DNA from: Parastagonospora avenae f. sp. tritici 18332-5
Taxonomy: Eukaryota > Ascomycota > Dothideomycetes > Pleosporales > Phaeosphaeriaceae
Length of the DNA: 64,000 nucleotides
Direction of reading: 5' to 3'
NCBI GenBank assembly: GCA_022559985.1
Contig: JAFJTR010000017.1
Location: 248,001 to 312,000, forward strand
In this document: positions 11,301-21,793 of the stretch, one piece after another
How the letters are laid out: each line of letters opens with the position of its first letter
How positions within the stretch are numbered: position 1 is the first letter of the stretch
Notes under the pieces: model-generated
Database searches by the model: none
Seen by the model: the letters and a program-made list of their open reading frames with translations, nothing else
Told to the model about the DNA's origin: nothing
Position numbers and translations under genes: made by a program

Positions 11301-13207
11301 GCTACACTTGCAGCAACGATAACCTTTGCCCTCTCCTCACCGGCCCGAATATCGTACTAGCAAAACCACACCCCCAAGTGACCTCCTGCACCCCCATTGG
11401 CTCCCACACTCATATCATTAACATAATAAAAACCGCCCTCGTGTCGTACGTTTTCCGCGCCATCACCCACATGCAACTCGCTCGCGATCTCATGCGGCAC
11501 AGATCTCACTCCCCAATTTACCCGTCCCATGAACCAACTTTGCCTGTGAGACTTACGCCCTACTCCTAGATCAGTCACACTGCAGTTTTACTGCTGACCG
11601 CGGCTTTCGGGAATCCGTAGCTCTTCTTTCTCTGGAAAAGGGTTGGTCGGTACGGCCCGTAACGCGAGAGTTTGATAAAGTGCGGAACACAGAGGAAATG
11701 TAGCTCGTCGCGGACCGACCGCAGTCGTGCCGCGAGTGGGAAGCAACGCGGCTCGCGGCGTTATTTTCGCGGGAATTAAGAATGACTTGTTTGCTTCATT
11801 TGCTCGCGAACGCAAGCGAATAACGGAACGGTTTTATTCAACAAGGCGTGTTTCTTTTTCATGTGTATGCATTGCTTTACAAAAGCGTCTGGCGAGCATA
11901 CGTACGCCATTTCCATTCGCAGCAATGTCCATGAGGTTCAGGTAATCTCCCTCCATCTATGCGCGTGTGCGCTCGTCAGCATGCAAACCGAGGCTCCCGC
12001 CCCAAGCCCAGACCGGCGCCAATAAACTTTCCGAAACGAATGTGTCTCAATCAGGCAAGCCCAACGAAAACACGCGTGCCGATCGACGTGTTTTACGCCG
12101 GGGATGTCGGGAAAGAGAAAAATGCCATCTAGACTCAACGTAGGATGGATTCAGCTTTGCACTTGCTTCGAATCGGGCGGTGTTCTGTGTCGTCATGGAC
12201 GCTCCCATGTTGATCGTGATGTTGAACTGTGCTCATGTTGCAGCGCGGGCTTCTGCGCGGCCTCGCTTACCGAAGCGGCGGGGTTTGAGCTTTGCCAAAC
12301 GACGCTGATCCTGAGACTCACCGTTCGCTGTGGTGTATGATGATGATAAGGACATCTGAAATATTCTACTTGAACACCATGTCACAGATAAAAGTAGAGA
12401 CATGGTTCTCCTACCTACTAACTCAACATGCATAGTTTCTGCGTTCCTTTGTGCTATGCTGTGCAAGGACATGTTGTTGCGCTGCCGATGAGCCGAAAAG
12501 TGACAGCGGCAAGTACCATCCGTTCACCACCACATGACCAGTTAGGGCGGTCTCTTACTCCCAATGTTCACAGATCAATGCACAATGCAAAACCACTGCA
12601 GGAGATTGTGTAACTGGAAAGCTGTCATTTCTTCGGGTGCGTCTCACAGACTATGTTGCAAGACTGCGCCTAAGGCTATATCATATCCACATATAGGTGA
12701 CAAGGAGCGTACAAGAAACGCAATCCAAATAAGCTCGTTTCAGGCATTGGACACTTCAACACCGCAGAAGGCCCGCCCATGAGGGTCGCGACAAGATTGT
12801 GACGACAGAGTATGAAAACAGAAACGGGAAATGAAGCGTACAAGTACTAGTGGCCCGCGCGAGCGGTAACAGTCTTTTCCTCCGGATGCAACAAGTAGCA
12901 TGATGTGTACGCGCGGAAAAGGGGGTATAGTCGACCATCGTGGGATTAAAAGGAAATCAAACCATGATGCATAAGAAATAGGCGAAGAACAATGCTAAGT
13001 ATGCTGATGCAGAAAGACAGAAGAAATGCAAATATTGTGAAATCACTCTCTTGACCCAAAGTGTATGCTGGATGTGTTTCCAGACTGACTCTAAGTCTTT
13101 TTTAAATGCAGTGACTAGCATCGCATATTGATGCTCAGTCAGATAGGCCATAAAGGCGTATCGCAAGGCGACTGCTCTCATCTGTGATGACCCGTGGTAG
13201 TCGTGCA
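8376..13207. other. 4.8 kb with no recognisable gene
   Basis: Six-frame reading finds only short frames (largest 162 codons at 9951-10439) without protein-like composition, splice partners or family motifs. Small marks are a direct 10 bp repeat ACCGGCCCCC twice at 9821-9840 and a perfect 8 bp inverted repeat (GCCGCGAG/CTCGCGGC) at 11729-11736/11752-11759. The right end, next to the CENP-B-type gene, would hold its 3' end. It could be eroded repeat, long UTRs or non-coding RNA; the sequence alone does not decide. Confidence 0.5.
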
Positions 13208-14970
13208 TCAGTGGAGAGTGTCCACGCCCTCAAGCTTGGAGAGTGTAAACTCTGTCTCTGATATGCGGCGCATGCCCGGTGGCACGCTTTCAGAACTCCG
13301 CTTGATACGAAGCTTCTCCATGAGCTTCCCGATGGTAACGTATTCCTGGGGCTCTACCACGAACCCGGCGTGTTGAGATTGAAAGAAGTTCATAACGAGC
13401 TCCAGCGCGCGTGCGGCTTCTTCTTGTGAAGGTGTAATGGGCGAGGAATCGTTGGATGAACTCTTCTCGTCGTTGTGAGCCATTGGAAGAGGTGGAGGTT
13501 GCATCGAATGAGTCTGCGAAGGCGATAACGACATTGCTTCATCAATCGCAGCCAATGATCCAGGTAGCTCGGTCATGGGAGAGTCGAGGGCACTGCTGCT
13601 GACAAACTTCGGTGTCAGTGCATCTGAAGAGCCTGGTGGTGACATATACTGCTCGACGCCGACTAGCAAGGGAAACGTCTGACTGCGTGGTCGCTGGAAA
13701 TTGTTACTACCTGGCTGCCCATTCGCAGCCTGGCGCCCCATGAAGGGACTGGGACCGCATGCTGAATCTGGCGTGAAGAATGGAGAAGACAGTGAACTAG
13801 GGCTGGTCGGACCGGCTGAGAAAGAGGACGGGGGCGCAGTATCAGTGAAGACGCTTGACAACGAAGTGCTGCTCTGTGAGTGAAAAGGTCGACGTTGATT
13901 AGTAAAGTCGTAAGTATCAGGGCTTTCGCTTTTGAGGTTCTCTGTGCTCTTCTTGGCTGCCACGGCTGTGGTGGAGGGCGATACCCCGCCAGGCGATGTA
14001 GGCGAAACGGCCCCCGGCGTCTGCACATTCGACGGCGGGTTCGATGTTCCCTCAGACTCCTCCGCTATCGAGCCCTTCCTCGATCTAGCTCCCATGAGAT
14101 GATTCTTTTGCTTGAACTTTTCCAGCCAACTGGTGCTACTTGCTTTCAGGTGGCTGTCGGAGTTGCCCACAGTCGAAGCGAAGAATCGGGCCTTATCTCG
14201 GATGATGGCATCGCTCAGTGGCAGACCCTGTCTTTGGTGGTTCCTCGCCCAGTTTGCAAGCGCTCTTTCGATGTCTGGAAATTTGCCCTTCGATCTTTTG
14301 ATAGGTGAACGACTCCCGTCATCTTGGTAGAGATACTTCTCCTTCTGGCGCAACACTTTTGAAACGGTACTACACACGAGAGTCAGCACGGAAAGATGCA
14401 TAGAAGCATGCTGTGGTACCTTCTTTCAACACCAAACATTGCTAAGTGGCACTGTCAGCGCTGCGATCTTTATCACACAAGGACAGAAGCAGACATACCT
14501 CCGATTTCAGTCTGCTTAACAGTTGGGTTCTCTTCGTGATATTGGCACATCCGTCGACGATCCTGGTCAGTGAGAGTCTTGCGAGGCGTCGAAGAGGTGC
14601 GTGAATGAGTCGAACTTGCCGACACTGGAGTAGCAGAAGCCGGCGTTATTGGGACTGGTGCAGAGGGAAAGATGGAGGGCTGGTATGTCGATTGGCTAGT
14701 CAACATGCTCGGCCATTGCGGCATTATCAACGGCTGTAATTGGGGGTGGGTAGTTCTAGGTGTTGGGTGTGAATGGTGTGGTGGTGGATGCATAGCAGTT
14801 CCGTACATTGGCTCCATGGGCAGCGGCGCAAAGCTGTTGAAGCCATTGTAGTCTTGGACCGGAGGCTGATGGTGAGGATTGTATCCAGTGTTGTCGTGCC
14901 ATGAAGCATTGTGGTCATCAAAATGATCCTGGTGGTGGTGCTGGTCGTGGTCCATTTGGAGCTGGCTCAT
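13208..14970 (-). CDS. CENP-B-type HTH DNA-binding protein
   Basis: Exons 14499-14970, 14420-14441 and 13208-14369 give 551 residues. The middle exon is only 22 bp, but it joins in frame to complete a helix-turn-helix reading KQTEIGAMFGVERSTVSKVL. This follows RKTLTDQDRRRMCQYHEENP. A second, CENPB/Tc5-type HTH follows with ALANWARNHQRQGLPLSDAI and ending near SSTSWLEKFKQKNHL. So residues ~125-270 are the two-part CENP-B fold. The N-terminus is His/Pro/Gln rich and the C-terminal 280 residues are Ser/Pro rich and probably disordered. CENP-B-like proteins derive from pogo-type transposases. Here there is no DDE nuclease domain, so a host transcription or chromatin factor is more likely than an active transposase. 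Start MSQLQM is the first ATG of the open frame. Confidence 0.87.
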
Positions 14971-16711
14971 GCTGAAGCGTCAGTGAGCAAATTGGAGTCT
15001 TGTAACCGTGCGAGGGCGAGATGGCCGTGTCAGATACAAAGTAGAGAAGATTCTCTGGCGGGCATCTGCACTGCGGTGTTGCTGTGCCTGGGAACGTGGG
15101 TGACCTCAGTCCGGGCGGGCGCATGCATGCATAAGGTGATGTTCTGGATCCTGAAGCGAAACGACAGCGACGAGGATATGGATGTACCGCAGCAATACGG
15201 GGCTTAGGCTGACAAAAGGCGCTGTAGTATGACAGCGGTCCAAAGCGAATGGTATCAAGTAGCGCGGCAAAGCAACGGTCTCAAATGGAGGGACAGGCAC
15301 TGCAGGGAAATGCCTGGCGCGGCGGGTCTGCAGCGCGTACTTGAAGAGAGTCTGGGGACGCTGGTACAAGCCCTGGTGTGTGCGATGCGGGCGCGGCCTG
15401 CTGCAGCTTGCGGGAGAGGGGCCCTGTTTGTTTCGAGCCCAAGCGTGCCGACGAGAGACTGGCTTGTTGGCGTGTGCACTGTGAATCCTGGACGCCATCA
15501 GGCCAAGCGACGAGCAACACCAGCGACGACGTTGGGCTTAGCGTGAGCGGGTCTCATCGGGGATGCGCCCCTAGCAGCTGTGCGGGCCAGAATTATGCGG
15601 CCGCCTGGCTCAAGCTCATGAGCACACCCCGGCGCACGCCTCCACGCCTGTCTGGCGCTGCGGCAAATGGGATGTCGAGGCGGACGGATAGGATCACCCA
15701 TCCCATCAGGGCTTTTGCACCGCCTTTGCACCTCTGCGGCCGGCTAATATAATGCCACCCGAAACGGACATGGTCAGAGTGGACGCGCTATATTGGCATC
15801 GCCTCGTGCGTCCGGCGCACTTCTGCCACTGCTGCCCGTTGCCGTGCACTCATGGCGCCACGCCCGATGTGTCCAAGGGACTTGCTTGCTGCTCAGGTAC
15901 GCGATATGGTGGCGATTCCCACGAGCCTGCATTGCACGTCAATCAGTCGCCGTTGCATAAAGGAGAGGCACAATCTGTCCACGGCTGAAACCCTTTCGGA
16001 CAGCTGCAATAATCGCGCCCTCAAAGAGGCGAGCCCTCAAGCACCCATTAGGTTCTGCCGACCAGCCACTCACAGCCAGGAGCGATAATGAATTAGCGCC
16101 CAACTCGCAGCGAGCGTTGTGAGTCGCCAGGAGGACGACGCCCCCGGTCGCCTTTTCTCGTTTTCTCCGACTTGACTACTGTGCCCGTTAGAAAGCCAAT
16201 GAGAAAAGCCAACGCCTTGAAAATATTGGGCCAGACAATGGTGATCGTCTCATCTTATTCCCTGACATTCCGAGTAAACAATATGGGAAAAGAAAGCTGA
16301 CGCCGTTCCAATAGCACTGGCGACCTCGTCGTTGGGACGTCTGCACTCCGCGTTGCGCCTTCGTTGTGGCAGCAAGGCCATCCTGTCTTGCTGATAGCTC
16401 GCGGACGGCAACGGACCGCCACAGTCCCATGCGGATTGGCGAATGATCCGCGCCGAGTGCGGTCTTGTCCAAGTAAGCGTACGTACTGAGGCCGAGGCAG
16501 TGCTATTGGGACGGCTGCAGCGGCCAATCTGAGCTGCGAAGTCGGCATTGAGCCGCCTGCTACTCGGTATCCTCAAGTCAAGCCTAGCCCTGGCAATCGT
16601 ATTGTAGTAAGACATGCTCAGCCATCCAGAAGCCTTCCATCACTCCACTCACTCTGTATCGCAGAAGCCGGAATCCTGCATGCCGGAAGATCTCACGTCA
16701 CAGGACCTCGT
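14971..16711. other. 1.7 kb intergenic region, promoter side of the CENP-B-type gene
   Basis: This lies upstream of the CENP-B-type gene and downstream of RBG1. It is GC-rich with short, shadow-like frames only. I see no gene, tRNA or repeat in it. The first several hundred bases are probably promoter and leader. Confidence 0.45.
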
Positions 16712-18138
16712 CTACTTCTTCACAATGGTAACTGGTTAACATGTAAGTAGGAGCGCTCCACTAAAGGCCTTATGTCGGTCCAAGGTACTTACCGATATCT
16801 TCATCGGCGAGCTCGTGGGAAAGACCCACACGTTGGGGCTGATGCTTGACCGATTTACCGTACACAATAGCGTGTTTGAAATCGTCGACAATCGTCTTAT
16901 GGATGGAATGACACTGCCGCTGTTAGTATGCATCGCCACGACATAGGGCTATAAACCCACAAAGTCTTCGACCGTGCACGCCGTGGAGCGCAAGACAACC
17001 GGTGCAGTGTAGTCGGGCATGCGACCCTTCGGCTTCGTGTAGACGCGCACGAGGTTCAATTTCTCCCACATCTGCTCCAGTAGCTCGTCGATGTTCCAGC
17101 CATGCTCGGAACTAATGGGACAAGCATTTGGAATACGATACAGCAAATCAAGTTCCTCGATCGTGATGGCGTCTATCTTGTTGAGCGCGTAGATGACGGG
17201 GATATAGCTTCGGCCCTTCGCTTCAATGACATCGATCAAATCGTCCACGGTGGCGTCGCATCGGATAGCAACGTCCGCGTTTGCCATACGATACTCGTTC
17301 AATACGGCCTTGATCTCACCATGATCGATATGCGTTAGGGGGACGGTTGAGGTAATGCTGATGCCACCCTTGTCCTTCTTCTTGAGCACAATGTTCGGTG
17401 GGCTCTTGTTGATACGGATGCCGAAGCCTTCCAATTCGTTCTCGATGACGCTCTTGTCCGTCAGAGGCTTGTTCACATCGAGGACGATGAAGATTAGATG
17501 ACATGTCTTTGCGACTGCAATAACTTGTCGACCACGACCTTTGCCGTCTTTGGCACCCTGAATGATACCAGGCAAATCGAGAATCTGGATCTTGGCACCG
17601 TTGTACATGACCTGGCCGGGTACTGTGGTAAGCTATTCAAGAGTCAGTAGACCACTCGCAGCTCCATGTCATGGTTGCAGTACCGTTGTGAACTCGTACG
17701 CAGCAGCTTCCGAGTGCTGTCCCGTCAGTTTGCTCATGAGCGTACTCTTCCCCACCGAGGGGAAGCCAATGAAGCCGACACTGGCAACACCAGTACGAGC
17801 AACGTCGAAACCAACACCCGCACCGCCACCGCCACTACTGCTCGGCTCAAGAAGTTCTCTCTTGAGTTTCGCGAGCTTTGCCTTCAGTTGCCCTGGCCTG
17901 GTATGAGCATATCGATATGCAAGTAATGATTGGTATTCATACCAAGATGAAAAGACGTCGCCTTATTCTTCTGGGTCTTGGCCATCTAGAACAGGGATGT
18001 GAGTCGCGATCAGTGCGTTTGCGGAAATGCGGTCTCTTACTTCGGCCTCGATGTCCTTGATCTATTTTGGCAGTCGCGTCAGCAATGCGAGGTCTAAATT
18101 GCGCGGGGTGCACATACCTTGTCCACGGTGGTCGCCAT
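16712..18138 (-). CDS. RBG1: developmentally regulated GTP-binding protein, DRG1/Rbg1 type
   Basis: Seven exons: 18118-18138, 18041-18061, 17943-17985, 17684-17892, 16961-17632, 16793-16913 and 16712-16731. They give 368 residues, the usual length for this very conserved family. Order: helical N-terminus ([15 protein letters not shown]), Walker [11 protein letters not shown]3 motif [18 protein letters not shown], an inserted S5D2L-like part, NKID (G4), [12 protein letters not shown], and a C-terminal TGS domain ([26 protein letters not shown]) ending in DIVTIVKK. DRG1/Rbg1 GTPases bind translating ribosomes with a DFRP/Tma46 partner in the cytoplasm and relieve stalling. The gene has the highest intron density in the window, with two 21 bp exons, but all junctions are orthodox and in phase. 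It is divergent from the cysteine dioxygenase gene. Confidence 0.95.
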
Positions 18139-18667
18139 TTTGTCTGATGTTCTGCCCTTGACAGTGTTTCAAGATGGGTGTGGTATTTCTGGTGTTGACT
18201 TTGGAGAAATTCGATATGCAATGACGCGGGCGGGGTCCGGCGAATCGTTTCGCCGGATCGGAGCAACCTTAAATCGCCCTGCATATCATGTGATGCCCAG
18301 CGCAACTTGAAACTTGCCTGCACCAAGCTGGGCTTTCCGAAGTTTCCGAAGGAAACCGACGACCGTTGCACAGCATCGCAGGCGGTATCATTCCTTTGGG
18401 CAAGTAGGTTTGACAGATGCATGTGGCACGACTTTCGGTGAGAAGCAGCGAATAGCACGCGCAGTCTCGGCGACTAACTTACATAATGTGACTCTTTTCT
18501 GCATTCACGTGTCGTTATCTTGTTCACGCATTCCACCTGTTGATAACCTGCTCGTTCAGTCTTATCTTCATACATACTTAAGCTATCTCTGTTCCTCCGG
18601 CTTGAGCACAACTGCACGATACGTTCTCCCGTTGATTTTCGCACTTTGTCTCAGCGCAGAAAACATC
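18139..18667. promoter_or_regulatory. divergent intergenic region, RBG1 and cysteine dioxygenase
   Basis: These 529 bp separate two divergent start codons and must carry both promoters. A TGACTC hexamer, the core of the Gcn4/CpcA amino-acid control site, is at 18489-18494 on the dioxygenase side. That would suit an amino-acid catabolic gene, but one hexamer is weak evidence. The dioxygenase frame is open upstream to 18314 without protein-like character, so it is read as leader. Confidence 0.4.
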
Positions 18668-19644
18668 ATGCCGGGCATTACCAACCACGAGGATAAATTT
18701 CAATCACTTGTTCAGGCTCTTAGTGAGAAACTAGGACCTTGCTCAGGGATTGACTCTGCAGATGTGGACGAGAAGGTGCTCCAGCAGTTGATGCAGGACT
18801 ATGTCTCCAATGAGTCAGAGTGGTCAAAGTATTTCTTCCCGGCGTCGAACATGGCCTATACCCGCAATTTGGTGGACAAGGGCAATGGCAAAAGTAACTT
18901 GGTACGATCTCTCTACTATTATTATATCGATCTTGGCATCGAGAAGCTGACTTTGGTAGATGATTTTGGTGTGGTCGCCAGGGCGGGCCAGCCCTATTCA
19001 CGAGTAAGTTTCTTTGCACACCGCCTATTGACACAAAAATACCGAGCTAGGCTCAACATCCTCGACACTCTGGCTTTTGACTCCACGTGACGAAGCGGCT
19101 ATTGCTGCCGATCACACGATCGATGCGTCTACAGCGTAGGAGGTACGGTAAGACCGCCAAATTTCGATATTCGCTATCTTTGAGAAACTTGCGAACCAAG
19201 GCGTCTTTGTGCGGCTATTAATACAAGAGAATTGTGCTGACGGAATGCAGTCATGCAAATGCACACTGTATCATGAAGATCCTCAAGGGCAGTCTTACGG
19301 AGACACGCTACGCATGGCCAACAGTTGATCGCAACAACGCCGAAGACCATCCACTGCAGATTTTATCGAACAAGACCTTTAAGGAGAACCAAGTCACATA
19401 CATGTCGGACAAGCTGGGATTGCATCGCATTTCCAATCCTGATCCTAAGGACTATGCTGTCTCACTTCACTGTAAGCTGGACATATCTGTAGTGCAGAAT
19501 CTCGACTAACTACGACCAGTGTACACGCCACCAAACGCCGCAGTGTATGGCTGTAACGTCTTCAACGAAGAGAACGGCCATTCTACCCACATCAACAAGT
19601 GCACAGTGTTCTCGGAGTATGGCGCACGACCAAGCTCGATGTGA
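18668..19644 (+). CDS. cdo1: cysteine dioxygenase
   Basis: Exons 18668-18901, 18960-19003, 19251-19471 and 19520-19644 give 207 residues, the normal family length. Cysteine dioxygenase is a cytosolic non-haem iron cupin that oxidises L-cysteine to cysteine sulfinate, controlling cysteine level and sulfur flow to taurine or sulfite. The iron-binding His-x-His is in SPIHDHANAHC, the third His in [10 protein letters not shown]; the Cys of HANAHC and the Tyr of LHLYTPP are the pair that forms the Cys-Tyr cofactor in eukaryotic enzymes. The Arg in YTRNLVDKG matches the substrate-carboxylate Arg. Exon 2 is 44 bp. Intron 2 (247 bp) is longer than its neighbours but has a GTAAGT donor and a GCTGAC branch. 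ATG 18668 gives the conserved N-terminus; frame extension upstream lacks similarity. Confidence 0.93.
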
Positions 19645-20493
19645 GACATGTTGTAAGTAGTGTGATGGACACTCGGCCCTGAACACTGGAAATCTGGATG
19701 AGCGAGTCTAGGAAAATTTGCAAGTGTTTCTTTTCGATTCGTTGTAAGTTCTGAGGGCTGCTATAACATGATTCTTCTATTCATTTCTTCATTATCAACA
19801 ATTCAAATTCATGGGCGTTACTTTGAGAAGTTTGCAGTGTCGATGCTGCGACATCACCTCCGTTTTTTTGTCATTTTTTTTCCTGCTCACAACGAACTGT
19901 TTCCTTCAGCGTGCTTACGGTTTTGTTTCACAGTCTGCCTGTTTACACTCGATCCAAACGTCAACCTCTTTCATGTGGATCGACCCTTTCCAAGGCCTAA
20001 TGCCTTGTGCGCAGGGATCGCATGTGTGAAAGAACTCCAAAACCTTTTCGGGTTTGCTCAATTCGTTTAATTTTCGCACCTTACAAGCGTACTGAGTGTC
20101 GACTTCTATGTCTGTCTACCACTGCAATTGCTTTGAGAACCGCAATTGCTTTGAGGACCGTCATCGAAAGTTCCTGCTGTTCCATATTGGCTCATGCGCT
20201 GTCTACATCTCGTCAAAGTCTATACTGACAAAGTCACCGCGTCCACTCATTCACTGCACCGCAAACGCACAACCATGTGATGTCATTGTATATACACAGC
20301 GCACGAACGCCCTTCACTAAGCGCCAAAAATTCAGCATTATACATTTACGTTTCTTTTCTATCGCACGCACTTATCTCACGATCACTTCTTCGCACCGCA
20401 ATTCTTTCGACCTATCGATAGAGTTCAACTGAAGCGTGCGTGCTGCAAAAGTTCTTTCACCGCATCACTAGCAAAATATCACACACCTTCGTT
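19645..20493. other. intergenic, pyrimidine-rich upstream region with an 18 bp duplication
   Basis: This is between the dioxygenase 3' end and the unknown gene at 20494. It has T/C-rich tracts (for example 19860-19890) and a direct 18 bp repeat (GCAATTGCTTTGAGAACC) at 20124-20141/20142-20159 with one mismatch. A TATATACA element is near 20289. These fit a promoter region; no gene is seen. Confidence 0.45.
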
Positions 20494-21438
20494 ATGCCGC
20501 TTTTTAGACGCACAGCAATCAGTCATCCGGTATCACCGCCGCCCGGTACTATAATGAGCGAGGACAACTGTTCGTGGGAGGTTTTGGGGCGCGCTCCAAC
20601 ACCGCCCTCGAAGAGCCCGTCAATCACCTCCAACTTCTCCTGGGACTCGTCCACATTCCCCGAGACGTCCAATCTCTTGCCTACGGAGCGCAATGGCGAC
20701 TGGCGCACCACCACCGCAGACGCATTCAAGCACCCCAGCGCCACAGCGAAGTCCGTTAACAACGCGCTCCAATGGCCGCAAGTCCGCCAAAAGCTCGCCA
20801 ATGCCGCGGAAGCAGCATCTGAGGGTTTCCAAGAACGTCTAAACCGCGCATTCCAAGGCAGTGATGTACCCGCCATGCACGACAAAGCAATGTCCTACGT
20901 CCCCTCAATCTCCATACCCACACTCTACCAAGTCGGCCAGAGCGTTGACGCATTCACAGACAAAGCGCACGCAGTATTATCACAGCGCCGTCGCTCAGAC
21001 GCCTTTACAGACGACGAGACGGCGGGCGATCACCTCGCGTTTGCTTACCAAATGTCGCACAAAGCCCGCCGCGCGCTCGTAATGCAGGGCATATGTAAAT
21101 CCTGGCAAACAGATGCCACGCGCGCGACTGTACACTGGCAGGACCAAATCAACGCAAAACTTTCCCAGCTATTTCGCAACGAGAAAGTGAGTTTTGGTGT
21201 CAAGCAGTTGTTTCAGATGAGCCCCATCTGGACCGGCGATATTGGCAGCAAGACCTGGAATCTAGAACTAGATACGGGCATGACGGAGGTCCTTGCTGAG
21301 GGCGAGGGCGACGAGTGCGAGGAGAAGCGGGTGTGTTTGGCTGTTGGGTTTGCGCTGCCCGAGACGACGGGGTGTGTGCGGGTTGAGGATGTTGAGCGCG
21401 GGACGGTGGATGAGGAGGATTGGATGGCGGTGCAGTAG
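20494..21438 (+). CDS. unknown single-exon protein, 314 aa
   Basis: One continuous frame from ATG 20494 (MPLFRRTAISHPV); a GTG-led extension to 20440 and an internal ATG at 20554 (MSEDNCSWEVLGR) are alternative starts. I do not recognise the family. The N-terminal 90 residues are Ser/Thr/Pro-rich and probably disordered. The middle is helical with amphipathic stretches (WPQVRQKLANAAEAASEGFQ and the following region), and the C-terminus is acidic (EGEGDECEEKRV) with a short conserved-looking tail. There is no signal peptide or membrane helix. A cytosolic or nuclear protein is plausible. The long open frame with balanced codon use, and CT-rich DNA upstream, support a real gene. Confidence 0.75.
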   Translation: MPLFRRTAISHPVSPPPGTIMSEDNCSWEVLGRAPTPPSKSPSITSNFSWDSSTFPETSNLLPTERNGDWRTTTADAFKHPSATAKSVNNALQWPQVRQKLANAAEAASEGFQERLNRAFQGSDVPAMHDKAMSYVPSISIPTLYQVGQSVDAFTDKAHAVLSQRRRSDAFTDDETAGDHLAFAYQMSHKARRALVMQGICKSWQTDATRATVHWQDQINAKLSQLFRNEKVSFGVKQLFQMSPIWTGDIGSKTWNLELDTGMTEVLAEGEGDECEEKRVCLAVGFALPETTGCVRVEDVERGTVDEEDWMAVQ

Positions 21439-21793
21439 CGGTTGAATAGATGTGGAGAAAAGTGCTTGGATGTAATAAGAGCGATTGATACCCCGGAAAG
21501 GAGATAGGAATGACATCAACATGAACGTGAGAAGGGTACAACAGCCACGTGAGAGCTTATCTGTTGCGATTGCGAGTGTAGCGAGTGACATGTCTTTCAT
21601 GATACAACAGTCTTATGTTCTTGAGTACCGATTGGCACCTAAAACTTGAGTGCATGTATCTATTGGGTATACCGATAACCAACTATGACAAAACGATGCC
21701 ACCCTCCGCACGTCCTGTACCCAGATCTTGCGCGCCGCTTTAATTACAACATCACTTTTTGAGTTCGACTGAGCAGACCGTCACCAATAACTT
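21439..21793. other. 3' intergenic region between convergent genes
   Basis: This is about 350 bp between the stop codons of the unknown gene and BOR1. It is AT-richer than its flanks, as expected for 3' ends. No gene or structure is seen. Confidence 0.5.

Noticed and set aside
8376..13207. tRNA or rRNA genes in the gene-free stretches
   Set aside because: No B-box-like GGTTCGANTCC with matching acceptor stems was found by eye here or at 37709-41600.
13208..14970. CENP-B-type gene as an active pogo-like transposase
   Set aside because: Only the two HTH parts are present; there is no DDE catalytic region and no terminal repeats were seen.
18489..18494. Gcn4/CpcA site controlling cysteine dioxygenase
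   Set aside because: A single hexamer is expected by chance; it is mentioned only as a possibility.
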